Positions 28,661 to 40,030 of a stretch of DNA of 64,000 nucleotides are shown piece by piece. Origin of the DNA: Cyanophora paradoxa. Its lineage: Eukaryota > Glaucocystophyceae > Cyanophorales > Cyanophoraceae. A program made the position numbers and the translations under genes. The notes under the pieces were generated by a model, which ran no database searches, was not told the DNA's origin, and worked only from the letters and a program-made list of their open reading frames with translations. Position 1 is the first letter of the stretch, and every line of letters starts with the position of its first letter. Location of the stretch: the NCBI GenBank assembly GCA_004431415.1, contig QPMI01000195.1:143790-207789 (forward strand), given 5' to 3'.

Positions 28661-31600
28661 GCAGCGCGGGGCCGCGCGAGGCCGTGACGAACCCCGGGGC
28701 GGTGATGGGGCCATGAGCTCCAGCAGGAGAGCGCGGCTGGCGAGCCAGAGGCCGGCCCGCCCTGCGCAAGCAGGTTATGCGGCGGCGGTGGGTCGAGCAG
28801 CAGCCCGGGGCCGCGCGAGGTCGCTGCAGACCTCGGGGCGGGGGTGGGGCCTTGAGCTCCAGCCAGGAAGCGTCGCGGGCGAGCTAGAGGCCGGCCCGCC
28901 TTGCATACGCAGGTCAGGCGGTGGTGGCGAGCCGAGCTGTGGCATGGGGCCGCGCGAGGTCGCCACGGACCTTGGCGCGGCGGCGGAGCTTTGAGCTCCA
29001 GTATGAGGCGCTGCAGGCGAGCCAGCGGCTGGCCGGGCCCGCCCTGCGCAAGCAGGTCAGGCGGCGGCGGCGAGCCGAGCGGCGGCGCGGGGCCGCGCGA
29101 GGTCGCAGTAGCCCTCGGTGTAGTGGCGGGGCCTGGAGCTTCAGCCAGGGGGCCTTGCGGGCGAGCCAGGGGCCGGCCCGCCCTGCGCCCGCAGGTCGGG
29201 CGGAGGCGGCGGGTCGAGCGGCGGCGCGGGCCGAGCGGCGGCGCGGGGCCGCGCGAGGCCGTGACGGACCTCGGGGCCGCGAAGGAGCCTTGAGCTCCAG
29301 CAGGGGGCGACGCGGGTGAGCCAGAGGCCGGCCCGCCCTGCGCAAGCAGGCGAGGCGGCGGCGGCGAGCCGAGCGGCGGTGCGGGCCGTGCGAGGTCGCT
29401 GCAGACCTCGGGGCGGTGGTGGAGGCTTGAGCTCCAGCAGGAGAGCGCGGTGGGCGGGCCAGCGGCCGGCCCGCCCTGCGCCAGCGGGTCAGGCAGTGGC
29501 GGTACGCCGAGCTGCAGCGCGGGCCGCGCGAGGCCGTGACGGACCTCGGGGCGTAGGTGGGGCCCTGGGCTCTAGCCGGAGAGCGCGGCAGGCGAGCCAG
29601 CGGCCGGCCCGCCCTGTGCAAGCAGGTCAGGCGGCGGCGGCGGGTCGAGCTGCAGCGCGGGGCCGCGCGAGGCCGTGACGGACCTCGGGGTAGCGGTGGA
29701 GCCCTGGGCTCCAGCCGGAGAGCGCGGCAGGTGAGCCAGCGGCCGGCCCGCCCTGCGCAAGCAGGTCAGGCGGCGGCGGCGGGTCGAGCGGCGGCGCGGG
29801 GGCCGCGCGAGGCCGTGACGGACCTCGGGGCGGGGCGGGGCCCTGGGCTCCAGCCGGAGAGCGCCGCAGGCGAGCCAGCGGTCGGCCCGCCCTGCGCAAG
29901 CAGGTCAGGCGGCAGCGGCGGGTGGCGCGGCGGTGCGGGGCCGCGCGAGGTCGTTTTCGGACCTCGGGGTGGAGGTGGGGCCCAAGGGCTCCAGCCGGGG
30001 AGCGCTGTATGCGAGCCAGCGGCCGGCCCGTCCTGCGCAAGCAGGTTATGCGGCGGCGGCGGTCGAGTGGTGGTGCAGGGCCGCATGAGGCCGTGAACGG
30101 ACCTCGGGGCGGAGGTGGAGCCCAAGGGCTCCAGCCGGAGGGCGCGGCAGGCGAGCCAGCGGCCGGCCCGCCCTGCGCAAGCAGGTCAGGCGGCGGCGGT
30201 GGGTCGAGCGGCAGCGCGGGGCCGCGCGAGGCCGTGACGGACCTCGGGGCGGAGGTGGGGCCCTGGGCTCCAGCCGGGGAGCGCTGCATGCGAGCCAGCG
30301 GCCGGCCCGCCCTGCGCAGGCAGGTCAGGCAGTGGCGGTACGCCGAGCTGCAGCGCGGGGCCGCGCTAGGCCGTGACGGATCTCGGGGCGGAGGTGGAGA
30401 CCAAGGCTCCGGCCGGGGAGGGCTGCATGCGAGCCAGCGGCCGGCCCGCCCTGCGCAAGCAGGTTATGCGGCGGCGGCGGGTCGAGCGGCCGCGCGGGCC
30501 GCGCGAGGCCGTGACGGACCTCGGGGCGGAGGTGGAGCCCTGGGCTCAGCCGGGGAGCGCTGCGTGCGAGCCAGCGGCCAGCCCGCCCTGCGCCAGCAGG
30601 TGATGCGGCGGCGGCGGGTCGAGCAGCAGCGCGGGGCTGCGCGAGGCCGTGATGGACCTCGGGGCGGAGGTGGAGCCCTGGGCTCCAGCCGGGAAGCGCT
30701 GCATACGAGCCAGCGGCCGGCCCGCCCTGCGCAAGCAGGGTATGCGGCGGCGGCGGGTCGAGCGGCATCGCGGGCCGGGCGAGGCCGTGACGGACCTCTG
30801 GGCGGCGGTGGCGCCTTGAGCTCCAGCCGGGGGGGGCTGCGGACGAGCCAGCGGCGGGCCCGCCCTGCGCGGGCAGGTTATGCGGCGGCGGCGTGTCGAG
30901 CGGCAGCACAGGGAGCGCGAGGCCGTGGCGGACCTCGGGCGGTGGTGGGGCCTTGGGCTCCAGCCGGGGAGCGCTGCATGGGCACCAGCGGCCGGCCCTG
31001 CGCAGGCAGGTTATGCGGCGGCGGCGGGTCGAGCGGCAGCGCGGGGCCGCGCGAGGCCGTGACGGGCCTCGGGCGGCAGTGGAGCCCTGGGCTCCAGCCG
31101 GGGAGCGCTGTATGCGAGCCAGCGGACGGCCCGCCCTGCGCAAGCAGGTTTTTCGGCGGCGGCTGGTCGGGCGGCAGTGCGGGGCCGCGCGAGGCCGTGA
31201 TGGACCTCGGGGCGGGGCGGGCCCTGGGCTCCAGCCGGGGAGCGCTGCGTGCGAGCCAGCGGCCGGCCCGCCCTGCGCAAGCAGGTCAGGCGGCGGCGGC
31301 GGGTCGAGCGGCCGCGCGGGGCCGCGCGAGGCTGTGACGGACCTCGGGGCGGAGGTGGGGCCCTGGGATCCAGCCGGGGAGCGCTGCATGCGAGCCAGCG
31401 GCCGGCCAGCCCCGCGCCAGCAGGTTATGCGGCGGCGGTGGGTCGAGCGGCAGCCCGAAGCCGCGCGAGGCCGAGACGGACCTCGGGGCGGAGGTGGAGC
31501 CCTGGGCTCAGCCGGGGAGCGCTGCGTGCGAGCCAGCGGCCAGCCCGCCCTGCGCCAGCAGGTGATGCGGCGGCGGCGGGTCGAGCGGCAGCGCGGAGCT

Positions 31601-34255
31601 GCGCGAGGCGGTGATGGACCTCGGGGCGGAAGTGGAGCCCTGGGCCCCAGCCGGAGGGCGCGGCAGGCGAGCCAGCGGCCGGCCCGCCCTGCGCAAGCAG
31701 GTCAGGCGGCGGCGGTGGGTCGAGCGGCGGCGCGGGGCCGCGCGAGGCCGTGACGGGCCTCGGGGCGTAGGTGGGGCCCTGGGCCCCAGCCGGAGAGTAC
31801 CGCAGGCGAGACGGCGGTCGGCCCGCCCTGCGCAAGCAGGGTATGCGGCGGCGGCGGGTCGAGCGGCATCGCGGGGCCGGGCGAGGCCGTGACGGACCTC
31901 TGGGCGGCGGTTGCGCCTTGAGCTCCAGCCGGGGGGCGCTGCGGACGAGCCAGCGGCGGGCCCGCCCTGCGCGGGCAGGTTATGCGGCGGCGGCGTGTCG
32001 AGCGGCAGCACAGGGAGCGCGAGGCCGTGGCGGACCTCGGGGCGGTGGTGGGGCCTTGGGCTCCAGCCGGGGAGCGCTGCATGCGCACCAGCGGCCGGCC
32101 CTGCGCAGGCAGGTTATGCGGCGGCGGCGGGTCGAGCGGCAGCGCGGGCCGCGCGAGGCCGTGACGGACCTCGGGGCGGCCGTGGAGCCCTGGGCTCCAG
32201 CCGGGGAGCGCTGCGTGCGAGCCAGCGGCCGGCCCGCCCTGCGCAAGCAGGTCAGGCGGCAGCGGCGTGTCGAGCAGCAGCGCGGGGCCGCGCGAAGCCG
32301 TGACGGACCTCGGGCGGAAGTGGGGCCCTGGGCTCCAGCCGGGGAGCGCTGCATGCGAGCCAGCGGCCGGCCAGCCCCGCGCCAGCAGGTTATGCGGCGG
32401 CGGTGGGTCGAGCGGCAGCCCGAAGCCGCGCGAGGCCGAGACGGACCTCGGGGCGGAGGTGGAGCCCTGGGCTCAGCCGGGGAGCGCTGCGTGCGAGCCA
32501 GCGGCCGGCCCGCCCTGCGCCAGCAGGTGATGCGGCGGCGGCGGTCGAGCGGCAGCGCGGGGCTGCGCGAGGCGGTGATGGACCTCGGGGCGGAAGTGGA
32601 GCCCTGGGCCCCAGCCGGAGAGCGCGGCAGGCGAGCCAGCGGCCGGCCCGCCCTGCGCAAGCAGGTCAGGCGGCGGCGGTGGGTCGAGCGGCGGCGCGGG
32701 GCCGCGCGAGGCCGTGACGGCCTCGGGGCGTAGGTGGGGCCCTGGGCCCCAGCCGGAGAGTACCGCAGGCGAGACGGCGGTCGGCCCGCCCTGCGCAAGC
32801 AGGTTATGCGGTGGCGGCGGGTCGAGCAGCAGCGCGGGGCCGCGCGAGGCCGTGACGGACCTCGGGGCGGAGTTGGGGCCCTGGGCTCCAGCCGGGGAGC
32901 GCCGCAGGCGAGCCAGCGGCCGGCCCGCCCTGCGCAAGCAGGTTATGCGGCGGCGGAGGTCGAGCGGCGGCGCGGGGCCGCGCGCGGACACTGCGTACCT
33001 CGGGGCGGTGGCCGGTGGAGCCTTGAGCTCCAGTCGAGGAGTGCCGCGGGCGAGCCAGCGGCCGGCCTGCCCTGCGCGAGCAGGTCAGGCGGCAGCGGTG
33101 TGTCGAGCGGCGGCGCGGGGGTCGCGCGAGGCCGCTTCAGACCTCGGGGTGGAGGTGGGGCCCAAGGGCTCCAACCGGCGAATGTCGCAGGCGAGCCAGC
33201 GGTCGGCCCGCCCTGCGCAAGCAGGTCAGGCGGCGGCGGCAGGTCGCGCGGCGGCGCGGGCCGCGCGGGGCTGTGACGGACCTCGGGGCGGAGGTGGGGC
33301 CCCAAGGGCTCCAGCCCGAGAGCGCCGCGTGCGAGCCAGCGGCCGGCCCGCCCTGCGTAAGCAGGTCCGGCGGCGGCGGCGAGTCGAGCGGCGGTGCGGG
33401 GCCGCGCGAGGCCGTGACGGACCTCGGGGCGGAGGTGAAGCCCAAGGCTCCAGCCGGAGAGCGCCGCAGGTGGCCCGCGGCCGGCCCGCCCTGCGCAAGC
33501 GGGTCAGGCGGCGGCGGCGGGTCGAGCGGCGGCGCGGGGGCCGTGCGAGGCCGTGACGGACCTCGGGGCGGAGGCGGAGCCCTGGGCTCCAGCCGGAGAG
33601 CGCCGCAGGCGAGCCAGCGGTCGGCCCGCCCTGCGCAAGCAGGTCAAGCGGCGGCGGCGGGTGGCGCGGCGGTGCGGGGCCGTGCGAGGTCGTTTTCGGA
33701 CCTCGGGACGGAGGTGGAGCCCTGGGCTCTAGCCGGGGAGCGCCGCAGGCGCGCCAGCGGTCGGCCCGCCCTGCGCAAGCAGGTCAGGCGGCGGTGCCAC
33801 GGTGGCGGGTCGAGCGGCGGCACGGGGCCGCGCGAGGCCGTGACGGACCTCGGGGCGGAGGTGGAGACCAAGGCTCCAGCCGGAGAGCGCCGCAGGCGAG
33901 CCAGTGGTCGGCCCGCCCTGCGTAAGCAGGTCAGGCGGCGGCGGCGGCGGGTCGAGCGGCAGCGCGGGCCGCGCGAGGCCGTGACGGACCTCGGGGCGGA
34001 GGCGGAGCCCTGGGCTCCAGCCGGGGAGCGCTGCGTGCGAGCCAGCGGCCGGCCCGCCCTGCGCAAGCAGGTCAGGCGGCGGCGGCGGGTGGCGCGGCGG
34101 TGCGGGGCCGCGCGAGGTCGTTTTCGGACCTCGGGACGGAGGTGGAGCCCTGGGCTCCAGCCGGGGAGTGCCGCAGGCGAGCCAGCGGCCGGCCCGCCCT
34201 GCGCAAGCAGGTCCGGCGGCGGCGGCGAGCCGAGCTGCGGTGCGGGGGTTGCGTC
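28661..34255. repeat. GC-rich satellite, about 40 copies of a ~138-bp unit
   Basis: The word GCCCGCCCTGCGCAAGCAGG recurs roughly every 138 bp from 28,757 to about 34,195. Each unit also has GGCCGTGACGGACCTCGGGG and CCCTGGGCTCCAGCC. Because 138 is close to 46 codons and the sequence lacks stops, long open frames appear in all six frames; their Arg/Gly/Ala/Pro-only composition and small indels between units argue against coding. It starts exactly at the broken fourth tRNA-like unit. Confidence 0.9.
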
Positions 34256-35500
34256 GCCAGCAGGCCGCCTCGCAGCGAGATCTAGAGCGCAAGCGGGGAC
34301 CGTAGTCCGCAGCGTAACGCGCCACTGGGGTAGCGGCAGCACTGCGGTAGCGGAAGCGCCAGCCTGGCAGCTGCAGCTGCGGGCGCCGGCTGACTCGAGC
34401 TCGCATGCGCACTGCGGCACTGCCAGGCTGCGGCTGTACTGCCACTGCAGACTGCGCATGCCGTGCCGCGCCGCAGCGGCGGCACTGCGGCAGCGGATCC
34501 CCCGGAACTTGGCCGGAAGTGCCCGCCTCAGCGGCCTGGCACTGCGGCAGTGAGACCGCGCGGCGCGGGACCGCGGGTGACGGGTCCGGCGGCTCCGGAG
34601 TCCGGAGTCCGTGTTGCCACTCCACTACGTACCCTTTTGCACCACGTAGCAGAATCGAGTTGGACGGGCCTATTACATGATTGCCGGGGCCCCGTGCCCA
34701 AATCCGCTTTGGGCACGTCGGGGCTAGGGCGCGTCGTGCCCAAAGGCCTGGGCACGGCGGGTAGAGCAGCGTCGTGCCCAAACGACCCCTGACGACGTCT
34801 CTTTACTACGATGAAAGGCGGACCTACGGGGTTGCCGAAACGCCCCCGCAAGCCTCTTTCGACCGTAGCTGCCTGGAGCTTACGAAGATCGCGGCCGCGA
34901 TGCGGTGCGCGATTCGTGGGCTCCCACTGCTCGCGCAGTGTCCTCTGAGCACTGATCGCTCGCTCGCTGGCTCTGCTGAGCCGACGATGGTCCAAGAGAC
35001 AAGTTGCCCGTTGCGCACCGGACCGACCTCGGGCAGCGTGCCCGGGCGGCTTGCGCCGGTGCGCACCTCACGATCTGAGGCTGTTGTCCCTCCCCCGTAG
35101 TCGCTAGCTGGCCGGATGAACCGCTGTTGCTGCGCCACCGCGTAGACGCGCCGCACTCCTACGGCCTCGGCCGGCACAGCTGTTGTTGACAGCTGGCTAG
35201 CACGGAGTGCCCGTAGAGTCTCCGGCGAGGGTATTGCCAGGCTAGATAGCTGGCAAGGTGGTGTATTGGGGGTACAGATGGACTGAGCTACAGGGGTACA
35301 GGGCTACAGGGACTTGGACAGTATATCACTGCTGCAATACGAATTCGGCAATTTTACTACGCGGCGATTTAAGCCGGCGATTTAAGCGCTAGCGGCGATT
35401 TGAATGAACTTCCTACTACGGTAGTAGTACTGAGTAGTCCTTGCCAGGCTTGAGGCTTGAACGAGTCATTGAATTGAAGTTGTCAACTTGTCAAAGTTGT
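34256..35500. other. Intergenic with CTGCAG/GCAGTGC repeats and hairpins
   Basis: 34,300-34,560 is rich in CACTGCGGC/CTGCAG words. A perfect stem-loop with 10-bp arms (CGTGCCCAAA) lies at 34,693-34,717, and a second with CGTGCCCA arms at 34,735-34,756. Near 35,345-35,405 are CGGCAATTT and GGCGATTTAAG repeats. No gene is supported. Confidence 0.5.
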
Positions 35501-36660
35501 CGTCATGCAGCCTGATGCAGGATGATGCAGCAACTAGTACTTGCCAAAACAAACACTTGCACGAACAGTAGCCTGATGCAGGATGATGCAGCAACTAGTA
35601 TTTTGTCGTGAACACGAACACAGGAAGAAAAATACATTTTGCAACGCTCTGCAAAAAAGTGCATTTCAGCCGGCGCGGCGGCGCCTTTGACCGCAATCTC
35701 TTCTTTCTGATTGGTTGTCTGGTCGGTTTGGCCGAAACGATTGGCCAACTCTTACGCCGTCGTGGCATTGTACGCCGTCGTGGCCGATTTATGCATACTA
35801 GTATGGCTGTACTACGGTACGCCGTCGTGGCATTGTACGGACCACAGACTCCACAGTAACGTTAACGGTACGTCGCGAATTTCGGATAAGCTCGCCGAGT
35901 CGGAATAACGTTAACGTGTACATGGAACAGGCAGGAAATTAAAATACTGGGCCGGAAACTAGCTACCGGTATAGCCGCTGAGCTCTCCGGAGTCCGGATT
36001 CCGGAATAACTTGGCGCTCCGAGTCCGCCGGCGCCGGGCCGGATCTGGGCCCTGCATGAGGGCCGATGATGAGGCAAACATTGCTAATACTATGTGATAC
36101 TTTCGACTTCAATGAGGCAAACATGAGGCAAAAAGTCAATTTTCGACTCGAATACTTTTGGACTCCAATAATTATCAGCGTCCAGTATTTTCCTGTTACA
36201 CGGTACTACATTTACATGGAAATGTTCTCGCGATCGCTGTCGTATACTGTACGTACGCGCGCGTGTTCACTGTTCATGATCACTAGCTACGTACGCGTAT
36301 ACAGGGAGCGGCTAGCGACTAGGGTGCATAGATCGAGAGACAACAGAAGCAAAATAATTAAGACAAGAGTACGAAGAACGACACAGAGTACGGAGCACGA
36401 CAAGACGAAGAGCCAAATCCGACAATAAAGGAAGAAAGACACAGAGGCTCTGAGACAGATCTAGATCTAGAAGAGACGATAAGCGAACAAGCACGACGAA
36501 GAACTGTAGGTAACATCATGATCAGCATCGGTCACGAGCATACGTACACGGAAGACAGAAGCGAGTAAGATAAATCACAGGCCCTAAGGAAGCAAACATG
36601 AGAGAGAGGGTGAGGGCCTACCTAAGGAACAACAACACGAAGAGGAGGCAGCTGCAGAGG
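35501..36660. other. AT-richer intergenic DNA with short duplications
   Basis: A ~30-bp direct repeat (GCCTGATGCAGGATGATGCA...) lies at about 35,509 and 35,571, and TACGCCGTCGTGGCATTGTA recurs three times at about 35,753-35,838. CATGAGGCAAACAT-type repeats follow near 36,070-36,130. No convincing gene. Confidence 0.5.
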
Positions 36661-36679
36661 CGAATTCGAAGGGGGACGA

Positions 36680-37370
36680 TGCGAATGGCCTAGGGGTTGG
36701 GGCGAGTGTCGGAGGACTCAGGCGCGAAAAAAAGTTGCGAGAGCGTCCTGGAAGGCTTGGAGAAGGAGGCGGGCGGGCCTAGGGGGTGGGGCGCGAAGGA
36801 AAAACAAACATTTCAGGGGGATGGGCCGTGCAACGTGGGGTCGGGCGCGCGGGTCTGGGGGGTCGGCGGTGGAGGGGGTGGAGGGCCGGGGAAGGCTGGG
36901 AACGTGAGAGAATCCAGGGGGATAGGCGTGGGCCGTGCAGCGCGAACGTGGGGTCAGGCGGCCGCGGGTCTGGGGGGTCGGCGGTGGCATGGAGGGGGAC
37001 GGTCTCCGGCGAGAGAGGGGGCGGGATCCGGAGAGACCCGCGGTCGGGGGTCACCCGGGGGCGAGGAGGGGATGGCAGGGTCTTCGACGCTGTTGGCCAT
37101 ATGCATGGGAGGAGGGGCGGGCGTGGCAGTGGGCAGTGCCGCCGGGAATATCGAAGACGGAGCCGTTCAGTCATGATCAGGGTCGGGGAGGTGGAGGCCT
37201 AGGGTGATTGTTCTGGAATCGTACTTTACGGAGATGGTCGCCAGTAGCTATAGGGGTGCACTTGCAATTGTCTGAAACAAGCGAGATCTAGATCTAGAGG
37301 GCTGGGGTGAGGGTGGAGTGTGGGCTGCTGAAGATTGCCCACGGCGTTGCGAAGCTGCCTGCTGCACATT
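36680..37370 (-). pseudogene. Second, more degraded LINE remnant
   Basis: Follows the order of 0.8-1.3 kb: the peptide ARLLLQAFQDALATFFRA (near 36,720-36,775) matches ARLLLQAFQDALVTFLRT of the first copy, and TTTACGGAGATGGTCGCC (near 37,222) and GCGTTGCGAAG (near 37,350) match the corresponding bases there. It also carries an internal repeat of GGATAGGCGTGGGCCGTGCA-like sequence. Frames are broken throughout. Confidence 0.6.
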
Positions 37371-37461
37371 TGATTTGCTCGGATAGGTCTGGCCAGGCAG
37401 GAAGGGGGTTGACCGCCCGTATATATATATGACTCCGCGGCCGTCAATGACTCCAAAAATC

Positions 37462-37615
37462 CGCGGCCGTCAATGACTCCAAAGATCGAGACGCTTGCAA
37501 GCACAGCAAACGTAACGATGAGTGACAGCTGCGCACGACAAGATGTATAGTGAGAGACCTTAGTAAATGACACGGGGGATGGCTAATGGGCCTTAGAGTA
37601 AACGAGATATGTACT
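37462..37615. repeat. ~155-bp dispersed repeat, copy 1
   Basis: Runs from GGCCGTCAATGACTCCAAAG to AGAGTAAACGAGATATGT and matches 39,618-39,772 at roughly 85-90% by eye. Directly before it the first 25-30 bases are duplicated in tandem (37,438-37,465). Confidence 0.85.
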
Positions 37616-37949
37616 AGGGGCCCGGCCGCGTTTGGCGCGCCGGGGGTGCAAGGGGGGAATCGGGATCTAATGAAAGAGTAGTAGTGGCACGAACATGCAC
37701 GGGGCAGATGTAGATCGACCCCGGCCCAGCGCGCGCGGCAGGTTGAAGTAGTAAAGATAGACACAGATTATATATGATTGAAAAGAATAGAAAAGGGCTG
37801 ATATGCAGACGCTGCGATCTAACCGAATAAAGAAAAGCCTGAATGAAAGGCCAGATTCAGCGCACTGTATATGAAAGATTGTTCTGGAGCGGAAAAACGC
37901 TGCGCATCATTTGTGTTCGCGCGGCCTACCCCTAACCCTGAACAGCTGG

Positions 37950-38520
37950 CTAAAAGATGATGGTGTTGTCTGCAGAGGGCTCGCCGTAAACATAGGCGAT
38001 CCAGGCCTTCTGGAGGGGGTCGAGGCGGAAGTCGCCCATGGGGGTGAGCGGCAGCCAGCGGCGGCGGTCCTGAAGAGAGCCGTCTTGCGAGAGCATGGTG
38101 AGGCGGCCCGCCGCTTCGAGCGCCCGCAGAGCCACGCGGCTGGCGCGCTGCTCGCTCCCGCCGCGCATCTGGTAGACAAGGTCTTGAATTTCGATATCCG
38201 CGAGGCCGGCGTCACGGAGGCGCTTGAGGACTCCCATGTGGAGGTCCTCGATCGCAGGCCTAGGCCTGCCGTGGCAATCATGAACAGAGGTCAGCTATAT
38301 ATGGGCGGTCCACTTCAATGAATTTTCGCGCACCCGACAAAGCGAACGACGAAGCGATGCTGCCGCTCAGCCGCGAGTGCTTCGACGGTCGCTAATTATA
38401 AAGCGAAGGCGACGGCTTGCTCGCGCGTCGGGGGGAAGCCAGCGCGGTCGGGGAGCTCGCGGACGAGGATGAGCAGCGCCTTCTCAGCCGCTCCGAGCAC
38501 GGACACGTGATCCGTCACGA
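37950..38520 (-). CDS. Unrecognised gene, at least two exons
   Basis: The 3' exon (37,950 to about 38,265) reads IEDLHMGVLKRLRDAGLADI then EIQDLVYQMRGG, SRVALRALEAAGRLTML, and ends DNTIIF before TAG at 37,950-37,952. A probable upstream exon (38,400-38,515) reads HVSVLGAAEKALLILVRELP then DRAGFPPTREQAVAFA. Both have balanced, amphipathic helical composition unlike the surrounding low-complexity frames. The pattern of short helices is compatible with a winged-helix domain, but that is only an impression. The donor between the exons and the gene start are not resolved. Confidence 0.4.
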
Positions 38521-38719
38521 GCGGCAAGCGGTGTGCAGCGGAGCGCCGTGCCCAGCAACCGAGCTGGACTGCTGGCCGGGTGGCAGGCGGCAAGGGCGCA
38601 GGCACGCGGCGCCGGCGCAACGCAGGGCGTACGCGGGGCGCCGACTGAGCAGACAAGCGGCACGTCGTGCGCAACACGCGAACTGGTCTGCTGGCCGGGT
38701 GCGGCGTACGCGCGCGGCG

Positions 38720-38885
38720 CAGTGCGAGGAAGCGGAAATCTAGAGGAGACAGCTAGAGAGAAGTGGTTCCATGCAGAACCGCGCAACGAAGAGCAAGGCG
38801 TATACGTACGCGGCGCACTGCAGCTGCGAGGAAGCGGAAATCTAGAGGAGACAGCTAGGGAGAACTGGTTCCATGCATAACCGCG
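38720..38885. repeat. Tandem duplication of a ~100-bp segment
   Basis: GAGGAAGCGGAAATCTAGAG followed by GAGACAGCTAG and GGTTCCATGCA occurs at about 38,727 and again at about 38,829, with the CGTACGCGGCGCACTGC sequence between them. Confidence 0.85.
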
Positions 38886-39564
38886 TAAGAAATTCGAAGA
38901 CCGGAGTGAGGAGAAGTTCGTTTTCCCCTCGAAAACCACTTTTTCCCCTCGACTTTCATGCTCGAAAGTCGAAAGCTGACCGGTCCACCGAGCCAATCGG
39001 AATGCGAATAAAGCCCCATTTTTTTCTGGTGTTGCAAACTGGACCTCGAAAAACGGCCTCATAGAAAAATTTTGGCTGAAGCGAGGGAACGGGAAGCAAG
39101 GGGGTCCCCTTCCCCCCTTGCAATAAACGGTGATAATGAATGGGTCTGCGCCTCTATAGCTAGACCTAGCAAGCACTTATTCTGGATATTCTGACGTATA
39201 CATATATACAGGCACACGGCGCGTGGCGCGCGCGCGTGGCCGCGCAGCGTACATGCGCTGGCCATATGCATGGCATAGCCAGGATAAAACCAGACCGACT
39301 TTCGAATATTTTAATCTGACGGGTGGTATGCATATGCGCAATTGCAAGGGGTGAAGAGCAGCTGACTTGCCCCACCCCTTCTCCCCCGCCTCCCCCCCTC
39401 CCCCCGCCCGCCCCCTTCCCCTTGCAATGATGGGCGATTCAATAATTTCTTTATTTGCGTAGCCAGCACGAAGCACATCGCAATTGCAATTGGAGTAGCT
39501 ACAAGCTTGAGGTCAGCGAAAGCGAAAGGGCGAAAACAATCAGATTAATTTCATTATGTGCCGT

Positions 39565-39606
39565 CCATGCGCATGCACGTGCACGTGCACGTGCATGTGC
39601 ACATGT
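39565..39606. repeat. CACGTG/CATGCG microsatellite
   Basis: Alternating purine-pyrimidine run (GCATGCACGTGCACGTGCAC...) that could adopt Z-DNA or cruciform form. Confidence 0.8.
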
Positions 39607-39617
39607 TAGAACTGCAA

Positions 39618-39772
39618 TTCGTGGCCGTCAATGACTCCAAAGATCGAGACGCTTGCAATCACAGCGAGCGAAATGATGAGAGACAGCTGCGCGAAACGAG
39701 ATATGCACAGTGAGAGACCTTAGTTAATTACACGGGGGATAGGTAACGGGTCTTAGAGTAAACGAGTTATGT
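39618..39772. repeat. ~155-bp dispersed repeat, copy 2
   Basis: Second copy of 37,462-37,615. It is followed by GTAAACGGTGATAATGATTGGG (near 39,773), a form of which also occurs alone at 39,124-39,150. Confidence 0.85.
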
Positions 39773-40030
39773 GTAAACGGTGATAATGATTGGGTATGCC
39801 GCAGTGCGCCTCTAGCTACTTGAAGACAGCAACTGTGATCATCGGTGATCTATGATTTGATCGCGCACCGTCGAAAAGGATGCCGCTGCCGAAGTGCCGG
39901 CGTTCGGCCAGTAAGGTACGTATACGAACGAGCTCGCTTCCTGATACACGAAAGCCTGCCACATGTACACGTACACGTATACGTATACGAAAGGAATTCA
40001 GATGTACAATTCTATAGCCAGATTAAGAAT

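Noticed and set aside
28661-34255. Long open frames of 200-470 codons on both strands
   Set aside because: They are by-products of a stop-poor 138-bp satellite; composition is only Arg/Gly/Ala/Pro/Ser and units carry indels.
37920-37940. Telomere-like CCCTAACCCTGAAC
   Set aside because: Only one and a half units, inside unique sequence.
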